Assembly: GCF_963678865.1 (NCBI RefSeq)
Contig: NZ_OY787459.1
Coordinates: 2,880,501-2,944,500, forward strand
Length of the DNA: 64,000 nucleotides
Source: Maridesulfovibrio sp.
GTDB lineage: Bacteria; Desulfobacterota; Desulfovibrionia; Desulfovibrionales; Desulfovibrionaceae
Direction of reading: 5' to 3'
The notes below the pieces were generated by a model, which searched no databases, had not been told where the DNA came from, and worked only from the letters and a program-made list of their open reading frames with translations. Position 1 is the first letter of the stretch. Every line of letters begins with the position of its first letter. Of the stretch, positions 26,485 through 34,697 are shown piece by piece. The translations under genes and the position numbers were made by a program.

Positions 26485-26546
26485 TTGACATTCAAATTAA
26501 GTTGGCGCTAGATAGTTTGAATTATGTTTAATTTGATTATCAAATT
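26485..26546 (+). promoter_or_regulatory. Promoter and palindromic operator of the His-rich transporter/MarR operon
   Basis: TTGACA (26485-26490) and TAGATA (26509-26514) are 18 bases apart. Downstream lies a perfect palindrome AATTTGATTATCAAATT (26530-26546), just before the ribosome site. Related half sites TTCAAATTAA (26491) and TTTGAATTA (26516) lie within the promoter. The MarR-type regulator encoded second in the operon is the natural ligand; that is inferred. Confidence 0.65.
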
Positions 26547-26560
26547 ATATGGAGTCCAAA

Positions 26561-27307
26561 ATGGAATTCGATTCAATTTTTCTAATAGCCATGCAGTCCA
26601 GTCTCTTTCTGGGTCTCATTCACGGGATCAATCCCTGCGGTCATTCATGGCTGGTGCTGGCGCCTTTTGTTTACGGCGAGAAGAACGGTAAGCGGGTGTT
26701 TTCCCTGACTGCGGGGTTTGTCATGGGTACCGCACTGGCCTGCCTGATCATCGGGCTTACCCTGGGGTCCATTTCCCTGACCATCCCGGAATCCCTGACC
26801 TACATCGTGGATATTATAACTGTGGCTATTCTTGTTCTTCTGGGGACTGTTCTGATTCTGAAACCTGAACTGCTGCACAGCCATGACCACGACCATACCC
26901 ATAATCACGGCGATCATGACCATGATGGGCACGCGCATCACGATCACGATCACGCTCATGACCATCATGGCTGCGGATGTTCATGCAGCCATGGAAAATC
27001 GACCTTGCGCAGCGTTACTTTCTGGGGGCTGTTTTCCATCGGTTTTGTGAATATGGTCGTACCGTGTCCCACTGTGGCGATTATGTATAAATATGCCCTT
27101 GATTCCGGCAGCGTGCTCAAAGGGAGTGCTGTTTTCGCCAGCTATGCCTTAGGCACAGGCGCAGCCCTTGCTGCGGTGATCTACGCTATCTACCGGGCCG
27201 CGTCATTTGTGCGTACCCTTGAGCAGGATTGGGTGGAGCCGCTGGTTATGCGTACTGCCGGGGTAATGACCATAGCTTTTGCGGTCTACAGTTATACAAA
27301 TATTTAA
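26561..27307 (+). CDS. Membrane transporter with His-rich loop (NicO/RcnA- or UreH-like nickel/cobalt family)
   Basis: This 248-residue inner-membrane protein has about six helices. Early GLIHGINPCGHSWLVLAPFVYG and later GFVNMVVPCPTVAIMYKYAL carry the paired Pro/Cys segments of this superfamily. Between helices 3 and 4 (residues ~108-145) is a loop of alternating His and Asp, ending GCGCSCSHG, with over fifteen His. Such loops bind nickel, cobalt or zinc in RcnA/NicO proteins. The start at 26561 is chosen because GGAG lies 6 bases upstream; an ATG at 26549 overlaps that site. It is co-transcribed with a MarR-type regulator. Direction of transport, and the metal, are not fixed by sequence. Confidence 0.75.
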   Translation: MEFDSIFLIAMQSSLFLGLIHGINPCGHSWLVLAPFVYGEKNGKRVFSLTAGFVMGTALACLIIGLTLGSISLTIPESLTYIVDIITVAILVLLGTVLILKPELLHSHDHDHTHNHGDHDHDGHAHHDHDHAHDHHGCGCSCSHGKSTLRSVTFWGLFSIGFVNMVVPCPTVAIMYKYALDSGSVLKGSAVFASYALGTGAALAAVIYAIYRAASFVRTLEQDWVEPLVMRTAGVMTIAFAVYSYTNI

Positions 27308-27322
27308 AGATACGAGGTTGAT

Positions 27323-27733
27323 ATGCTCCATAAACTCAACCATGCGGTGATAGAATTTTATGAAAAGCTTTCCTCATGGGAGCATGATGTGGTCCGGGAA
27401 AAAGGGTTGACCCTGCCTCAGATGCATACTCTTGAAGTATTGGGTATCCACAAATCCATGCGTATGAAGGAACTGGCCCAGCGCATGGGCATTACCACCG
27501 GAACTCTGACCGTATTGGTGGATCGGCTTGAAGATAAGGAGTTTGTCTGCCGCAAACCTCACCAGACTGACCGTCGTTCCATCATCGTGGAGCTAACCGA
27601 AACCGGTCAGGAAATGTTCGAGGAGCATGATCGCCTTCACCTGCGTCTTATTGAAGAACTTACTTCGGAATTTTCCGAAGAGGAAAAGGTGATTTTGCTT
27701 GGTTGTATTGAGAAAATGAATGGAGCTTTTTAG
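27323..27733 (+). CDS. MarR family transcriptional regulator
   Basis: This 136-residue winged-helix regulator follows the transporter by 15 bases. The helix-turn-helix is MRMKELAQRMGITTGTLTVL, and the wing and next helix read VDRLEDKEFVCRKPHQTDRRS, the usual MarR D-R-R signature. It probably binds the palindrome at 26530-26546 and represses its own operon until a ligand, perhaps a metal, is present. One cysteine lies in the wing. Confidence 0.88.
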   Translation: MLHKLNHAVIEFYEKLSSWEHDVVREKGLTLPQMHTLEVLGIHKSMRMKELAQRMGITTGTLTVLVDRLEDKEFVCRKPHQTDRRSIIVELTETGQEMFEEHDRLHLRLIEELTSEFSEEEKVILLGCIEKMNGAF

Positions 27734-27767
27734 CACGGAATCTTTTTGCGGATTATGAACATTTTAA

Positions 27768-27900
27768 GAACAATTGTGGAAAACTTTTGTTTAAAATAAC
27801 GGCCTTGAAAGTAATTATTTCAGGGCCTGTTTTTTTATCAAAAATCAATGCCTTAAGCGATTTTGAACACACTATGAACAATTGTGGAAAACTTGTGTTC
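27768..27900 (+). repeat. Direct repeat pair GAACAATTGTGGAAAACTT, 108 bases apart
   Basis: GAACAATTGTGGAAAACTT occurs at 27768-27786 and again at 27876-27894, flanking the MarR-gene terminator and upstream of the riboswitch. Each contains TGTGGAAAA, the complement of a DnaA-box-like TTTTCCACA. They do not match a clean NrdR box. They may be regulator sites of the nrdD promoter. Confidence 0.5.
27801..27837 (+). terminator. Intrinsic terminator after the MarR gene
   Basis: GGCCTTGAAA (27801-27810) pairs with TTTCAGGGCC (27818-27827, one G-T pair), followed by TG and a T run to 27837. Confidence 0.85.
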
Positions 27901-27989
27901 CACATCTCTTAGCCCAGTCCTCCCAAGGGCTGGCGGGCTATTGCTTAAGAAAAAGTCTAGAGAGTCTTGACCGGATTTCTGAGTCTGGT

Positions 27990-28155
27990 AGACTGTTTTC
28001 TGTCGTCAGCACTTCAGGAGTCCGTTTCTGCTTTCTGAGCTTTTTAAAAACGGACCGGACGGGAACCCGGTTAGAATCCGGGGCGGTTCTGCCGCTGTCA
28101 GGGAAGCATTTTGTGCTTAACCCGAGCCAGCATCCCGACCTGAAGCAGACCTGCC
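27990..28155 (+). ncRNA. Cobalamin (B12) riboswitch upstream of nrdD
   Basis: The conserved core is readable: GGGAACCCGGTTAGAATCCG (28061-28080), then GCCGCTGTCAGGGAAGC, then AGCCAGCATCCCGACCTG around 28125-28142. These correspond to the GGGAA, GGTG-A-TCC, GC-CTGT-A and AGCCAG-GACCTG blocks of the element. A P3/P4-like stem GTCCGTTT/AAACGGAC precedes the core. The exact 5' edge is uncertain. It should lower nrdD expression when B12 is plentiful and a B12-dependent class II reductase can work; that logic is known for other bacteria, and the class II gene is not in this window. Confidence 0.75.
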
Positions 28156-28418
28156 AGATGTTGGTCCAGCAAATGTTATGAAAGGACGTACAACACGGCG
28201 GGTCGGTTCAAATCGACCGGAAGTTTTGTTTCTGGCAATTTTTCCGGTTTCAAAAGTCCTGCGGGATGCGCCTACCGGGCCTCCTGCGCCAAATAGCCAC
28301 ACCACCATAAGACACGGTTCAGCCGTGGGCTTGCAATCTGGGGAGGTTGCTTCCTTTTCTGCGTTCTTTTTACGGCGCAGGTGGTGATGTGTGCGGACAA
28401 ATTTTAACAGGTAGTTTA
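28156..28418 (+). other. Long leader between riboswitch and nrdD
   Basis: About 260 bases without a convincing gene. It contains a GGTCG/CGACC hairpin with an 8-base loop (about 28201-28218) and pyrimidine-rich stretches. It probably holds the riboswitch expression platform. The Shine-Dalgarno for nrdD is weak (AACAGG). Confidence 0.5.
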
Positions 28419-30476
28419 ATGCCCAAACAAATTCTCAAACGTGACGGATGTCTTGAATCATGGTCCACAGACCGGATCTCAGAAGCGATTTTTAAAGCCC
28501 TCAAAGCCAGCGGTATCAAGGATCCCCTGCTGAGTAAGCGTCTTGGCCGCAAGGTTGAGCAGAAGCTTGCAGAAGTGGATGTTCCCGAGCAGGAAATGGT
28601 TCAGGATATGGTACAGCTCGTGCTCATGGAGAACCGTCTCTACTCGGTGGCCGAACGCTACATCATTTACCGTGAAAAGCGCCGCGAACTCCGCCGTCAG
28701 GATGAAACATACCTCGATATCGCCGGCACTATTGAAAGTTATCTTGACCGTACTGACTGGCGGGTAAATGAAAACTCCAACATGGGCCATTCCTTTCAGG
28801 GTCTGATGCTGCACATGTCCGGAGCTGTTCAGGCCCGTTACTGCCTCGAAAAATATCCCGAGGAAATCAGGCTTGCCCACGAGCACGGTTATTTTCATAT
28901 CCATGACCTTTCTTTCGGCCTTGCCGGATATTGCGCAGGCTGGTCCCTGCGTGATCTGCTGCTGGATGGTTTCGGCCTCAGGGGACGTTGCTCTTCCGGT
29001 CCTGCACGCCACTTTGATTCCGTAACCGGACAGATGGTCAACTTCCTCGGCACACTTCAGAATGAATGGGCCGGTGCGCAGGCTTTCAACAACGTTGATA
29101 CCTACCTCGCACCTTTCATCCGTTATGACGGTCTGGATTATGACCGCGTAAAACAGATTGTGCAGAAGTTGATTTTCAACCTGAACACCACCTCCCGTTG
29201 GGGCGGTCAGAGTCCGTTTACCAACTTTACTTTTGATATGGTTCCGCCCAAGCATATTGCTAACGAACCGGTTATCATCGGCGGTGAATTTCAGGATACT
29301 ACATACGGTGAATATGAAGCAGAAATGGAGATGTTCAACCGTGCCTTCGTTGAAATTATGCTTGAAGGTGACTCCGATGGCCGTATCTTCTCTTTCCCTA
29401 TCCCCACATACAACGTAACTCCGGATTTTCCGTGGGAAAGCGAAGTGGGTGAACTGCTTCTGCAGATGACTGCCAAGTACGGTGCTCCCTACTTTCAGAA
29501 CTTCATCAACTCCGACCTCAATCCCGAGGACGTGCGTTCCATGTGCTGCCGTCTGCAGATGGACCTGCGCGAAATCCGCAAGAAAACCGGTGGCCTCTTC
29601 GGTGCTGGAGACCTGACCGGTTCAATCGGTGTTGTGACTCTGAACCTGCCCAAGCTGGCTTATCTCGCTCAGGGTGAGGAAGATTTCCTTGACCTGATTT
29701 CCGAGTACGCCTCTTTGGCCAAGGATTCCCTTGAGTACAAACGCAAGCTGGTTTCCGCCAACTTTGAGAACGGCATGTTCCCTTTCTCCCAGCGTTACCT
29801 GAAGAACGGTTTCAAGGGTCATTTCTCCACCATCGGATTGATCGGTGGTAACGAAGCCTGCCACAACCTGCTGGGTAAAGGTATTGATACTCCTTCCGGT
29901 TCCCGCCTCATGCAGAGGGTGCTGCATCACCTGCGTGACCTGACCGTGGCATTTCAGGAAGAAACAGGAAACCTTTTCAACCTTGAGGCGACTCCGGGTG
30001 AAGGTACCTGCTACCGTCTGGCCAAGATTGACAAGAATCTTTATGCCGACATCTACACCTCCGGTAGCGGAACTCCGTACTACACCAACTCCACTCTGCT
30101 GCCTGTCGGTTCCACCGAAGATGTTGTCTACGCTCTGGAACACCAGAACGAGCTGCAGACCCTGTACAACGGCGGGACCGTGTTCCATACCTTTCTCGGT
30201 GAAGCCGTGCCTGATACCACAGCGCTTAAGAACTTCATCATCAAAGCCATGACCAATACCAAGATTCCTTATATCTCGGTAACTCCGACCTTTTCGGTCT
30301 GCGAAGATCACGGCTATATTTACGGTGAACACTTCGAATGCCCCGATTGCGGCAAGGATGCCGAGGTATACACCCGCATCGTCGGTTACTACCGTCCGGT
30401 TAATCGCTGGAACAAGGGTAAACAGGAAGAGTACCGCGAAAGGACTGAGTACAGCCAGACTTCATGCGCATGCTAA
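28419..30476 (+). CDS. nrdD: Anaerobic ribonucleoside-triphosphate reductase (class III)
   Basis: This 685-residue glycyl-radical enzyme reduces NTPs to dNTPs without oxygen. An N-terminal ATP-cone occupies residues ~1-95 (KQILKRDGCLESWSTDRISEA). The catalytic barrel includes NTTSRWGGQSPFTNFTFD and MCCRLQMDL. Near the C-terminus a zinc site is formed from CEDHGYIYG and CPDCGKDAE, and the radical Gly lies in YTRIVGYYRPVNRWNKGKQ. The start at 28419 is chosen because homology (MPKQILKRDG) begins there, rather than at the ATG 72 bases upstream inside the leader. The activase gene nrdG is not adjacent. Control is probably by the upstream B12 riboswitch. Confidence 0.95.
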   Translation: MPKQILKRDGCLESWSTDRISEAIFKALKASGIKDPLLSKRLGRKVEQKLAEVDVPEQEMVQDMVQLVLMENRLYSVAERYIIYREKRRELRRQDETYLDIAGTIESYLDRTDWRVNENSNMGHSFQGLMLHMSGAVQARYCLEKYPEEIRLAHEHGYFHIHDLSFGLAGYCAGWSLRDLLLDGFGLRGRCSSGPARHFDSVTGQMVNFLGTLQNEWAGAQAFNNVDTYLAPFIRYDGLDYDRVKQIVQKLIFNLNTTSRWGGQSPFTNFTFDMVPPKHIANEPVIIGGEFQDTTYGEYEAEMEMFNRAFVEIMLEGDSDGRIFSFPIPTYNVTPDFPWESEVGELLLQMTAKYGAPYFQNFINSDLNPEDVRSMCCRLQMDLREIRKKTGGLFGAGDLTGSIGVVTLNLPKLAYLAQGEEDFLDLISEYASLAKDSLEYKRKLVSANFENGMFPFSQRYLKNGFKGHFSTIGLIGGNEACHNLLGKGIDTPSGSRLMQRVLHHLRDLTVAFQEETGNLFNLEATPGEGTCYRLAKIDKNLYADIYTSGSGTPYYTNSTLLPVGSTEDVVYALEHQNELQTLYNGGTVFHTFLGEAVPDTTALKNFIIKAMTNTKIPYISVTPTFSVCEDHGYIYGEHFECPDCGKDAEVYTRIVGYYRPVNRWNKGKQEEYRERTEYSQTSCAC

Positions 30477-30508
30477 GACTGGTAGGGTAAAGTACATAAA
30501 CTGATATC

Positions 30509-30541
30509 AAGGCTCGGAGAAGGTTTTCTCCGGGCCTTTTG
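30509..30541 (+). terminator. Intrinsic terminator after nrdD
   Basis: AAGGCTCGGAGAA (30509-30521) pairs with TTCTCCGGGCCTT (30526-30538), followed by a short T run. Confidence 0.85.
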
Positions 30542-30629
30542 CTACGTATTGGTTATATTGTTTTGTAAGTGCTTGCGTAAGCCCTTTTCAGGATGTAATT
30601 TGTGTACTGACCGGAACCATTAACAGCTT

Positions 30630-30866
30630 ATGAGTATGATATTATCAGCCAGCCAGTTACGCGCTTTGCGCCAGAGAAATGACGAAGAGCTTCGTAAGGG
30701 AAGCTATGCCAAGCACGGCTATCCAGCGAATACCATCCAGGACCTGTTGCATACTGTTGAGGCCCTGAAGAGTGAAAAGAAGAAGTGGAAGAAAGTTGCT
30801 CAGGAACGGGGAGAGTTGCTGAACAAAATGAACGGCCTGCTCGAGGATTACAATAAATCAAAATAA
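30630..30866 (+). CDS. Small uncharacterised protein, helical/coiled-coil
   Basis: This 78-residue, very basic protein is unknown to me. The N-terminal part reads LSASQLRALRQRNDEELRKG, then SYAKHGYPANTIQDLLHTVEA, and the C-terminal half is a charged helix with heptad spacing, rich in Lys and Glu. It lies alone between two terminators, so it is its own transcription unit. A second ATG two codons in (30636) is also possible; neither has a strong ribosome site. It may be a nucleic-acid- or protein-binding small protein, but nothing fixes a function. Confidence 0.6.
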   Translation: MSMILSASQLRALRQRNDEELRKGSYAKHGYPANTIQDLLHTVEALKSEKKKWKKVAQERGELLNKMNGLLEDYNKSK

Positions 30867-30889
30867 GTTAGCCTTATCGAAATAGACTG

Positions 30890-30922
30890 CCCGCTCTGCA
30901 ATTTTGCAGGGCGGGTTTTTTA
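30890..30922 (+). terminator. Intrinsic terminator after the 78-residue gene
   Basis: CCCGCTCTGCAA (30890-30901) pairs with TTGCAGGGCGGG (30904-30915) around a 2-base TT, so the top pairs open as a loop. It is followed by a T run. Confidence 0.9.
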
Positions 30923-31056
30923 TTTTTAATAAAAGAGAGCTATTATTTGTTTAAGTTTCATTATTAAAAATAATATAAATTAATAAAAATACGAGTAGAG
31001 TCCCCCGGTTATATACCAGTTGCCTGAATTTAAACATTAATTAAAGGGGGATAGCC

Positions 31057-33369
31057 GTGAGGTTTAAGAGTATAAATACCGGACTTGCAATATTGATAAC
31101 TGCAGTAGTCGCTATTTCAGTTGCGGGTTTTGTGATTGTCGTCAGCTCCATGACAAATTCTGCTGTTCTGCATATTCAGAAGCAGAACATGAAAGTATTG
31201 AACAATAAAATTGTCAACGAAGTTGATCAGTTTCTCGAGCTCTCCGCGAGTGATCTTGCTGATTATGCAAGTAATGCCGGTCTGCAGAATGCATTTAGGG
31301 ATGAATCTGCCCGGGATATGATTATGGCCAGTTTTCGGGAGAGGCTAAGTAATAATAGCCGGCTGACTGCCTTAGGCGTTTTCGGCACGGACGGTAAAGT
31401 TATTCTTGGCCTTAGCTCAAATGGACAGTCAGCGGCAGGAGCGGATATACATTCCAGAAAGTATGTGCAGGAAATATTGAATGGAAGTTCATTTGCGGTC
31501 TCAGAAGTTGTGAAGTCTGTGCTGGATGGACGTTTTATTGTCGTCATGGCAGTTCCGGTCCGGGATGAGCAGGGCAGACTTATTGGAGGTTTTATCTCTT
31601 CATTGGACTGGCAGAAATATGCCCAAGGTATAATTGGCGACATTTCCATCGGAGAAGACGGTTACGCCTATATTCTGGATAAGCAAGGCCGCATCATTGC
31701 CCATAAAATGAATCAGGATCTTATTTTAAAAGATATTTCCAGCAACCAGTTTGTTAAAGACAGTCTTGCTGCCCCTAAGGGGCATACGGAATATGAGTGG
31801 GAGGGTCGGGCCAAATTACAGTTTTTCCAGGTAGTGCCTTCCACTGGATGGGTGGTCTGCATGTCTGCGTATGTATCGGACTTGACCCGGGCTGCAATTG
31901 AACAGCGCACAGTGCTTATCGGCATGGGGATTGTGATGGTGCTGGGTCTAGTGGGAGTCATTGTTTTTACCATCCGTAAACAGGTCACCGGACCTATGGC
32001 TATAATCCGTGATTTCACCAGCGAGATTGCACAGGGCAATTTCAAGGCGGAGCTTGACGGTAAGTTTGTATGTGAGCTCAAGGATCTTTCTGAAAATATT
32101 GATTTCATGGTTGCGGAGCTGAAAAACAAACTCGGTTTTTCCGAGGGCGTGCTCAAGGGGCTGGTCCTGCCTTGTTCAATTATTGGTCCCAATGATGAGG
32201 TTCTTTGGGCCAACTCCCATATCTGTGAACTTATTGAAACAAATGTCAGCCCTGAACAGGCCGTAGGTATGGATCCCGGAGAGTTTTTATACAATGAAAA
32301 AGGGCGTAAGACGATCTCCCAGCAGGCTATTGAGGGTGAGCGCCAGATTCAGCAGGAAGTTGAATATACTACTGTGAAGGGGCACCATAAGGATATTATG
32401 ATTTCTGCTACCCCTTTTTATGACATGGATAAGAATCTGCTCGGTTCGGTGGCTATATGGGTGGATATGACTGAAATTCGTGAGCAGCAGCACAAGATTG
32501 AAGAACATAATATCATGATTTCCGAAGCTGCAGCCAGCGCCACCCAGGTCTCCAATGAGGTTGCCGGTTTTTCTGAAGCTCTGGCCGCACAGGTGGAGCA
32601 GTCCAGTCGAGGTGCCGAGGAGCAGTCCGCTATGGCCAGTGAGGCAGCTACTGCCATGGAAGAGATGAACTCCACCGTATTTGATGTGGCGCGTAATGCT
32701 TCCACTGCAGCGGAGCTTGCTGATGCTTCGCAGCAGAAAGCCGGTGAAGGTGAGCGGATGGTAATTCAAGCAGTCGAAACCATCTCCCTGATCCGTGCGC
32801 AATCGGACCAGATGCAGAAAGACATGGCTGATCTCGGTCAGCAGGCCGAAGGCATAGGCAACATAATGGGCGTGATCAGTGATATTGCGGATCAGACCAA
32901 CCTGCTGGCACTTAACGCCGCTATTGAAGCGGCCCGTGCCGGTGATGCCGGGCGCGGATTCGCCGTGGTTGCCGATGAGGTCCGCAAGTTGGCAGAATCC
33001 ACTATGAATGCTACCAGTGAAGTCGGAGAATATATCGGCCGCATTCAGGACAGTGCCAAGACCAACATCACCAATACCGAAAAGTCGACCATAGCCATCG
33101 GTGAAGTTACGGAGCTGGTCAACCAGTCCGGTTCTATTTTGAAAGAAATCGTTGAGAAGGTCTCCGAAACTGCTGATCAGGTTCGTTCCATTGCCACGGC
33201 ATCTGAGGAGCAGTCTGCAGCAAGTGAGCAGATCAGTCGCTCGACTACGCAGATTAACACCATTGCCAGTGAGACAGCGCATGCAATGAATGAATCAGCA
33301 GAGGCCGTCAGCCGTATGTCGGAACTGGCAAAGGATCTGGACGGAATTATCAGCCGTATGCAGGGATAG
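31057..33369 (+). CDS. Methyl-accepting chemotaxis protein with dCACHE and PAS domains
   Basis: This 770-residue receptor starts at GTG with GGGGGAT ahead. A first membrane helix (~8-32) leads to a periplasmic dCACHE sensor (~33-280, with [22 protein letters not shown] and [17 protein letters not shown]). A second helix (~290-310), a HAMP segment, a cytoplasmic PAS domain (~360-475, [21 protein letters not shown]) and a long signalling helical rod follow. The hairpin tip is [20 protein letters not shown] followed by [16 protein letters not shown], the CheA/CheW contact. The ligand is unknown; dCACHE domains often bind amino acids or carboxylates. The PAS has no clear haem or flavin residues. 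It stands alone. Confidence 0.93.
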   Translation: MRFKSINTGLAILITAVVAISVAGFVIVVSSMTNSAVLHIQKQNMKVLNNKIVNEVDQFLELSASDLADYASNAGLQNAFRDESARDMIMASFRERLSNNSRLTALGVFGTDGKVILGLSSNGQSAAGADIHSRKYVQEILNGSSFAVSEVVKSVLDGRFIVVMAVPVRDEQGRLIGGFISSLDWQKYAQGIIGDISIGEDGYAYILDKQGRIIAHKMNQDLILKDISSNQFVKDSLAAPKGHTEYEWEGRAKLQFFQVVPSTGWVVCMSAYVSDLTRAAIEQRTVLIGMGIVMVLGLVGVIVFTIRKQVTGPMAIIRDFTSEIAQGNFKAELDGKFVCELKDLSENIDFMVAELKNKLGFSEGVLKGLVLPCSIIGPNDEVLWANSHICELIETNVSPEQAVGMDPGEFLYNEKGRKTISQQAIEGERQIQQEVEYTTVKGHHKDIMISATPFYDMDKNLLGSVAIWVDMTEIREQQHKIEEHNIMISEAAASATQVSNEVAGFSEALAAQVEQSSRGAEEQSAMASEAATAMEEMNSTVFDVARNASTAAELADASQQKAGEGERMVIQAVETISLIRAQSDQMQKDMADLGQQAEGIGNIMGVISDIADQTNLLALNAAIEAARAGDAGRGFAVVADEVRKLAESTMNATSEVGEYIGRIQDSAKTNITNTEKSTIAIGEVTELVNQSGSILKEIVEKVSETADQVRSIATASEEQSAASEQISRSTTQINTIASETAHAMNESAEAVSRMSELAKDLDGIISRMQG

Positions 33370-33501
33370 GATGTATGTATGCTCTTGTTTTTTCGGTTGA
33401 CTGAAGTCGAGTTTTGCATTTAATTCCAGTCAGTCGTTAAAGAAAGTATTAAAATTTCAAGTTGATGCTTGCCTCTTATTGTAAAAAACGGAGAATTACA
33501 T

Positions 33502-34425
33502 ATGAAAATCAGTATCTTGCTGCGAAAAATATATAAATTAACTCTGCCTTATTGCCCAGGGTACCATAATCTTTGTGTTGCAATGCGTAGTTTGTTTGCA
33601 GATAAATATGATTGGATTAGCAGATTGCCTGTAAAGCCAGGAATTATAGCTTCTGTGAAGTTGCCTGTAGCAGAATTCAGTATGTGTTGCCCTGAACGTT
33701 GCAGCATTGCAAAAAAGTTCTTTTGGACAAATGGAAGGCGTGAGCCGGCTGAAGACAGGATTGCTTTGGAGTTATTCTTAAAGTTCGTTGGTGAATCAGA
33801 AGTTGTGTTTGATATCGGGTCGAACTCGGGCTTGTTTGCTTTGGCTGCTGCTAAACATAATTCTAAAGCTGAGAATGTTGCGTTTGATATTTTAGTTGAA
33901 GCACATAATATTTTTCTTGAAAATATAAAGCTAAATGGATTGGAAGGAAAAATTGATGCAAGATTAAACGGTATTGGCGCGAAAGGAGTTTTTAACTCTC
34001 CTGTTAAAAAGATATCCAGTGAAATGCCAACTTCCCTGTCTGTAGAAGATTCTGTGGCTAATGGCGATAGTACCAGCGTTCCTATCCTTACCCTTGATGA
34101 AATTTGTGTCCCAAAATATTTAGGTAAGAAGGCATGCTTTAAAATTGATGTTGAAGGAACTGAGGTTGATATATTTGAAAATGGGAAAGAAACTCTTGAA
34201 AAAATACGGCCTGTAATGGTTTGTGAAGTTTTGATGAGAGCAAGAGATTATGAGAGATATGATAAGATTCTTGATGATTTCTCTTACCGAAAGTTTTTAA
34301 TTACAGCCGAAGGTTTAGAAGAGTATGAGCATATCGTACCGAACCCAAAATATAAAGATTGGTTCTTTATTGTGGACAAGTCTTTTGATCCTAATACAAT
34401 TAAATTAGATAAGATTTTTAGCTAG
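33502..34425 (+). CDS. FkbM family SAM-dependent methyltransferase
   Basis: This 307-residue protein carries the FkbM methyltransferase domain. The SAM site is VVFDIGSNSGLFALAAAKHN, and the later family block is ILTLDEICVPKYLGKKACFK then IDVEGTEVDIFENGKETL. Such enzymes O-methylate sugars or polyketide-like compounds. The start at 33502 has GGAG 8 bases ahead; the frame before it lacks support. Base composition is clearly AT-richer than its neighbours (some 60-base rows near 27-43% GC against ~55% in the adjacent receptor gene), suggesting transfer. No partner glycosyltransferase is adjacent. Confidence 0.82.
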   Translation: MKISILLRKIYKLTLPYCPGYHNLCVAMRSLFADKYDWISRLPVKPGIIASVKLPVAEFSMCCPERCSIAKKFFWTNGRREPAEDRIALELFLKFVGESEVVFDIGSNSGLFALAAAKHNSKAENVAFDILVEAHNIFLENIKLNGLEGKIDARLNGIGAKGVFNSPVKKISSEMPTSLSVEDSVANGDSTSVPILTLDEICVPKYLGKKACFKIDVEGTEVDIFENGKETLEKIRPVMVCEVLMRARDYERYDKILDDFSYRKFLITAEGLEEYEHIVPNPKYKDWFFIVDKSFDPNTIKLDKIFS

Positions 34426-34478
34426 CTTTATAGTTGTTCGGAATTTGTAGGACCCTGTAAAGCCAAACTGAATTAATG

Positions 34479-34520
34479 ATAATGGTGTTGATCTTCTTGT
34501 TTCAACACCATTATTTTTTT
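34479..34520 (+). terminator. Intrinsic terminator after the FkbM gene
   Basis: ATAATGGTGTTGA (34479-34491) pairs perfectly with TCAACACCATTAT (34502-34514), followed by seven T residues. Confidence 0.92.
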
Positions 34521-34646
34521 GTATTTTACTACCCGTTAAAACGGGCCAGCTCTATGAACGTTTGATTGCATATATTTTTGGGGAACTATATTTGACGAGC
34601 GTGTATTTGTATCGAAAACAGAGGTTTAGGAACGGATCGGTTGAGT

Positions 34647-34678
34647 AATAGAGGGAGACCTTACGGTCTCCCTCTATT
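34647..34678 (-). terminator. Intrinsic terminator of the nhaB transcript
   Basis: AATAGAGGGAGACC (34647-34660) pairs with GGTCTCCCTCTATT (34665-34678) around a 4-base loop, 20 bases past the nhaB stop on the minus strand. T-rich sequence on that strand is modest. Confidence 0.75.
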
Positions 34679-34697
34679 TGTGTTTAAGAGCCTTTTC

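Noticed and set aside
26875..26990. His/Asp-rich repeat tract as a tandem DNA repeat or CRISPR
   Set aside because: It encodes the metal-binding loop of the transporter; codons vary and there are no spacers.
28195..28222. GGTTCAAATC, resembling a tRNA T-arm, in the nrdD leader
   Set aside because: The stem around it (GGTCG/CGACC) gives an 8-base loop rather than the 7-base T-loop, and no acceptor or anticodon arm surrounds it.
32287..33282. 331-codon minus-strand frame opposite the chemoreceptor
   Set aside because: Antisense to the conserved signalling rod; its composition mirrors that region.
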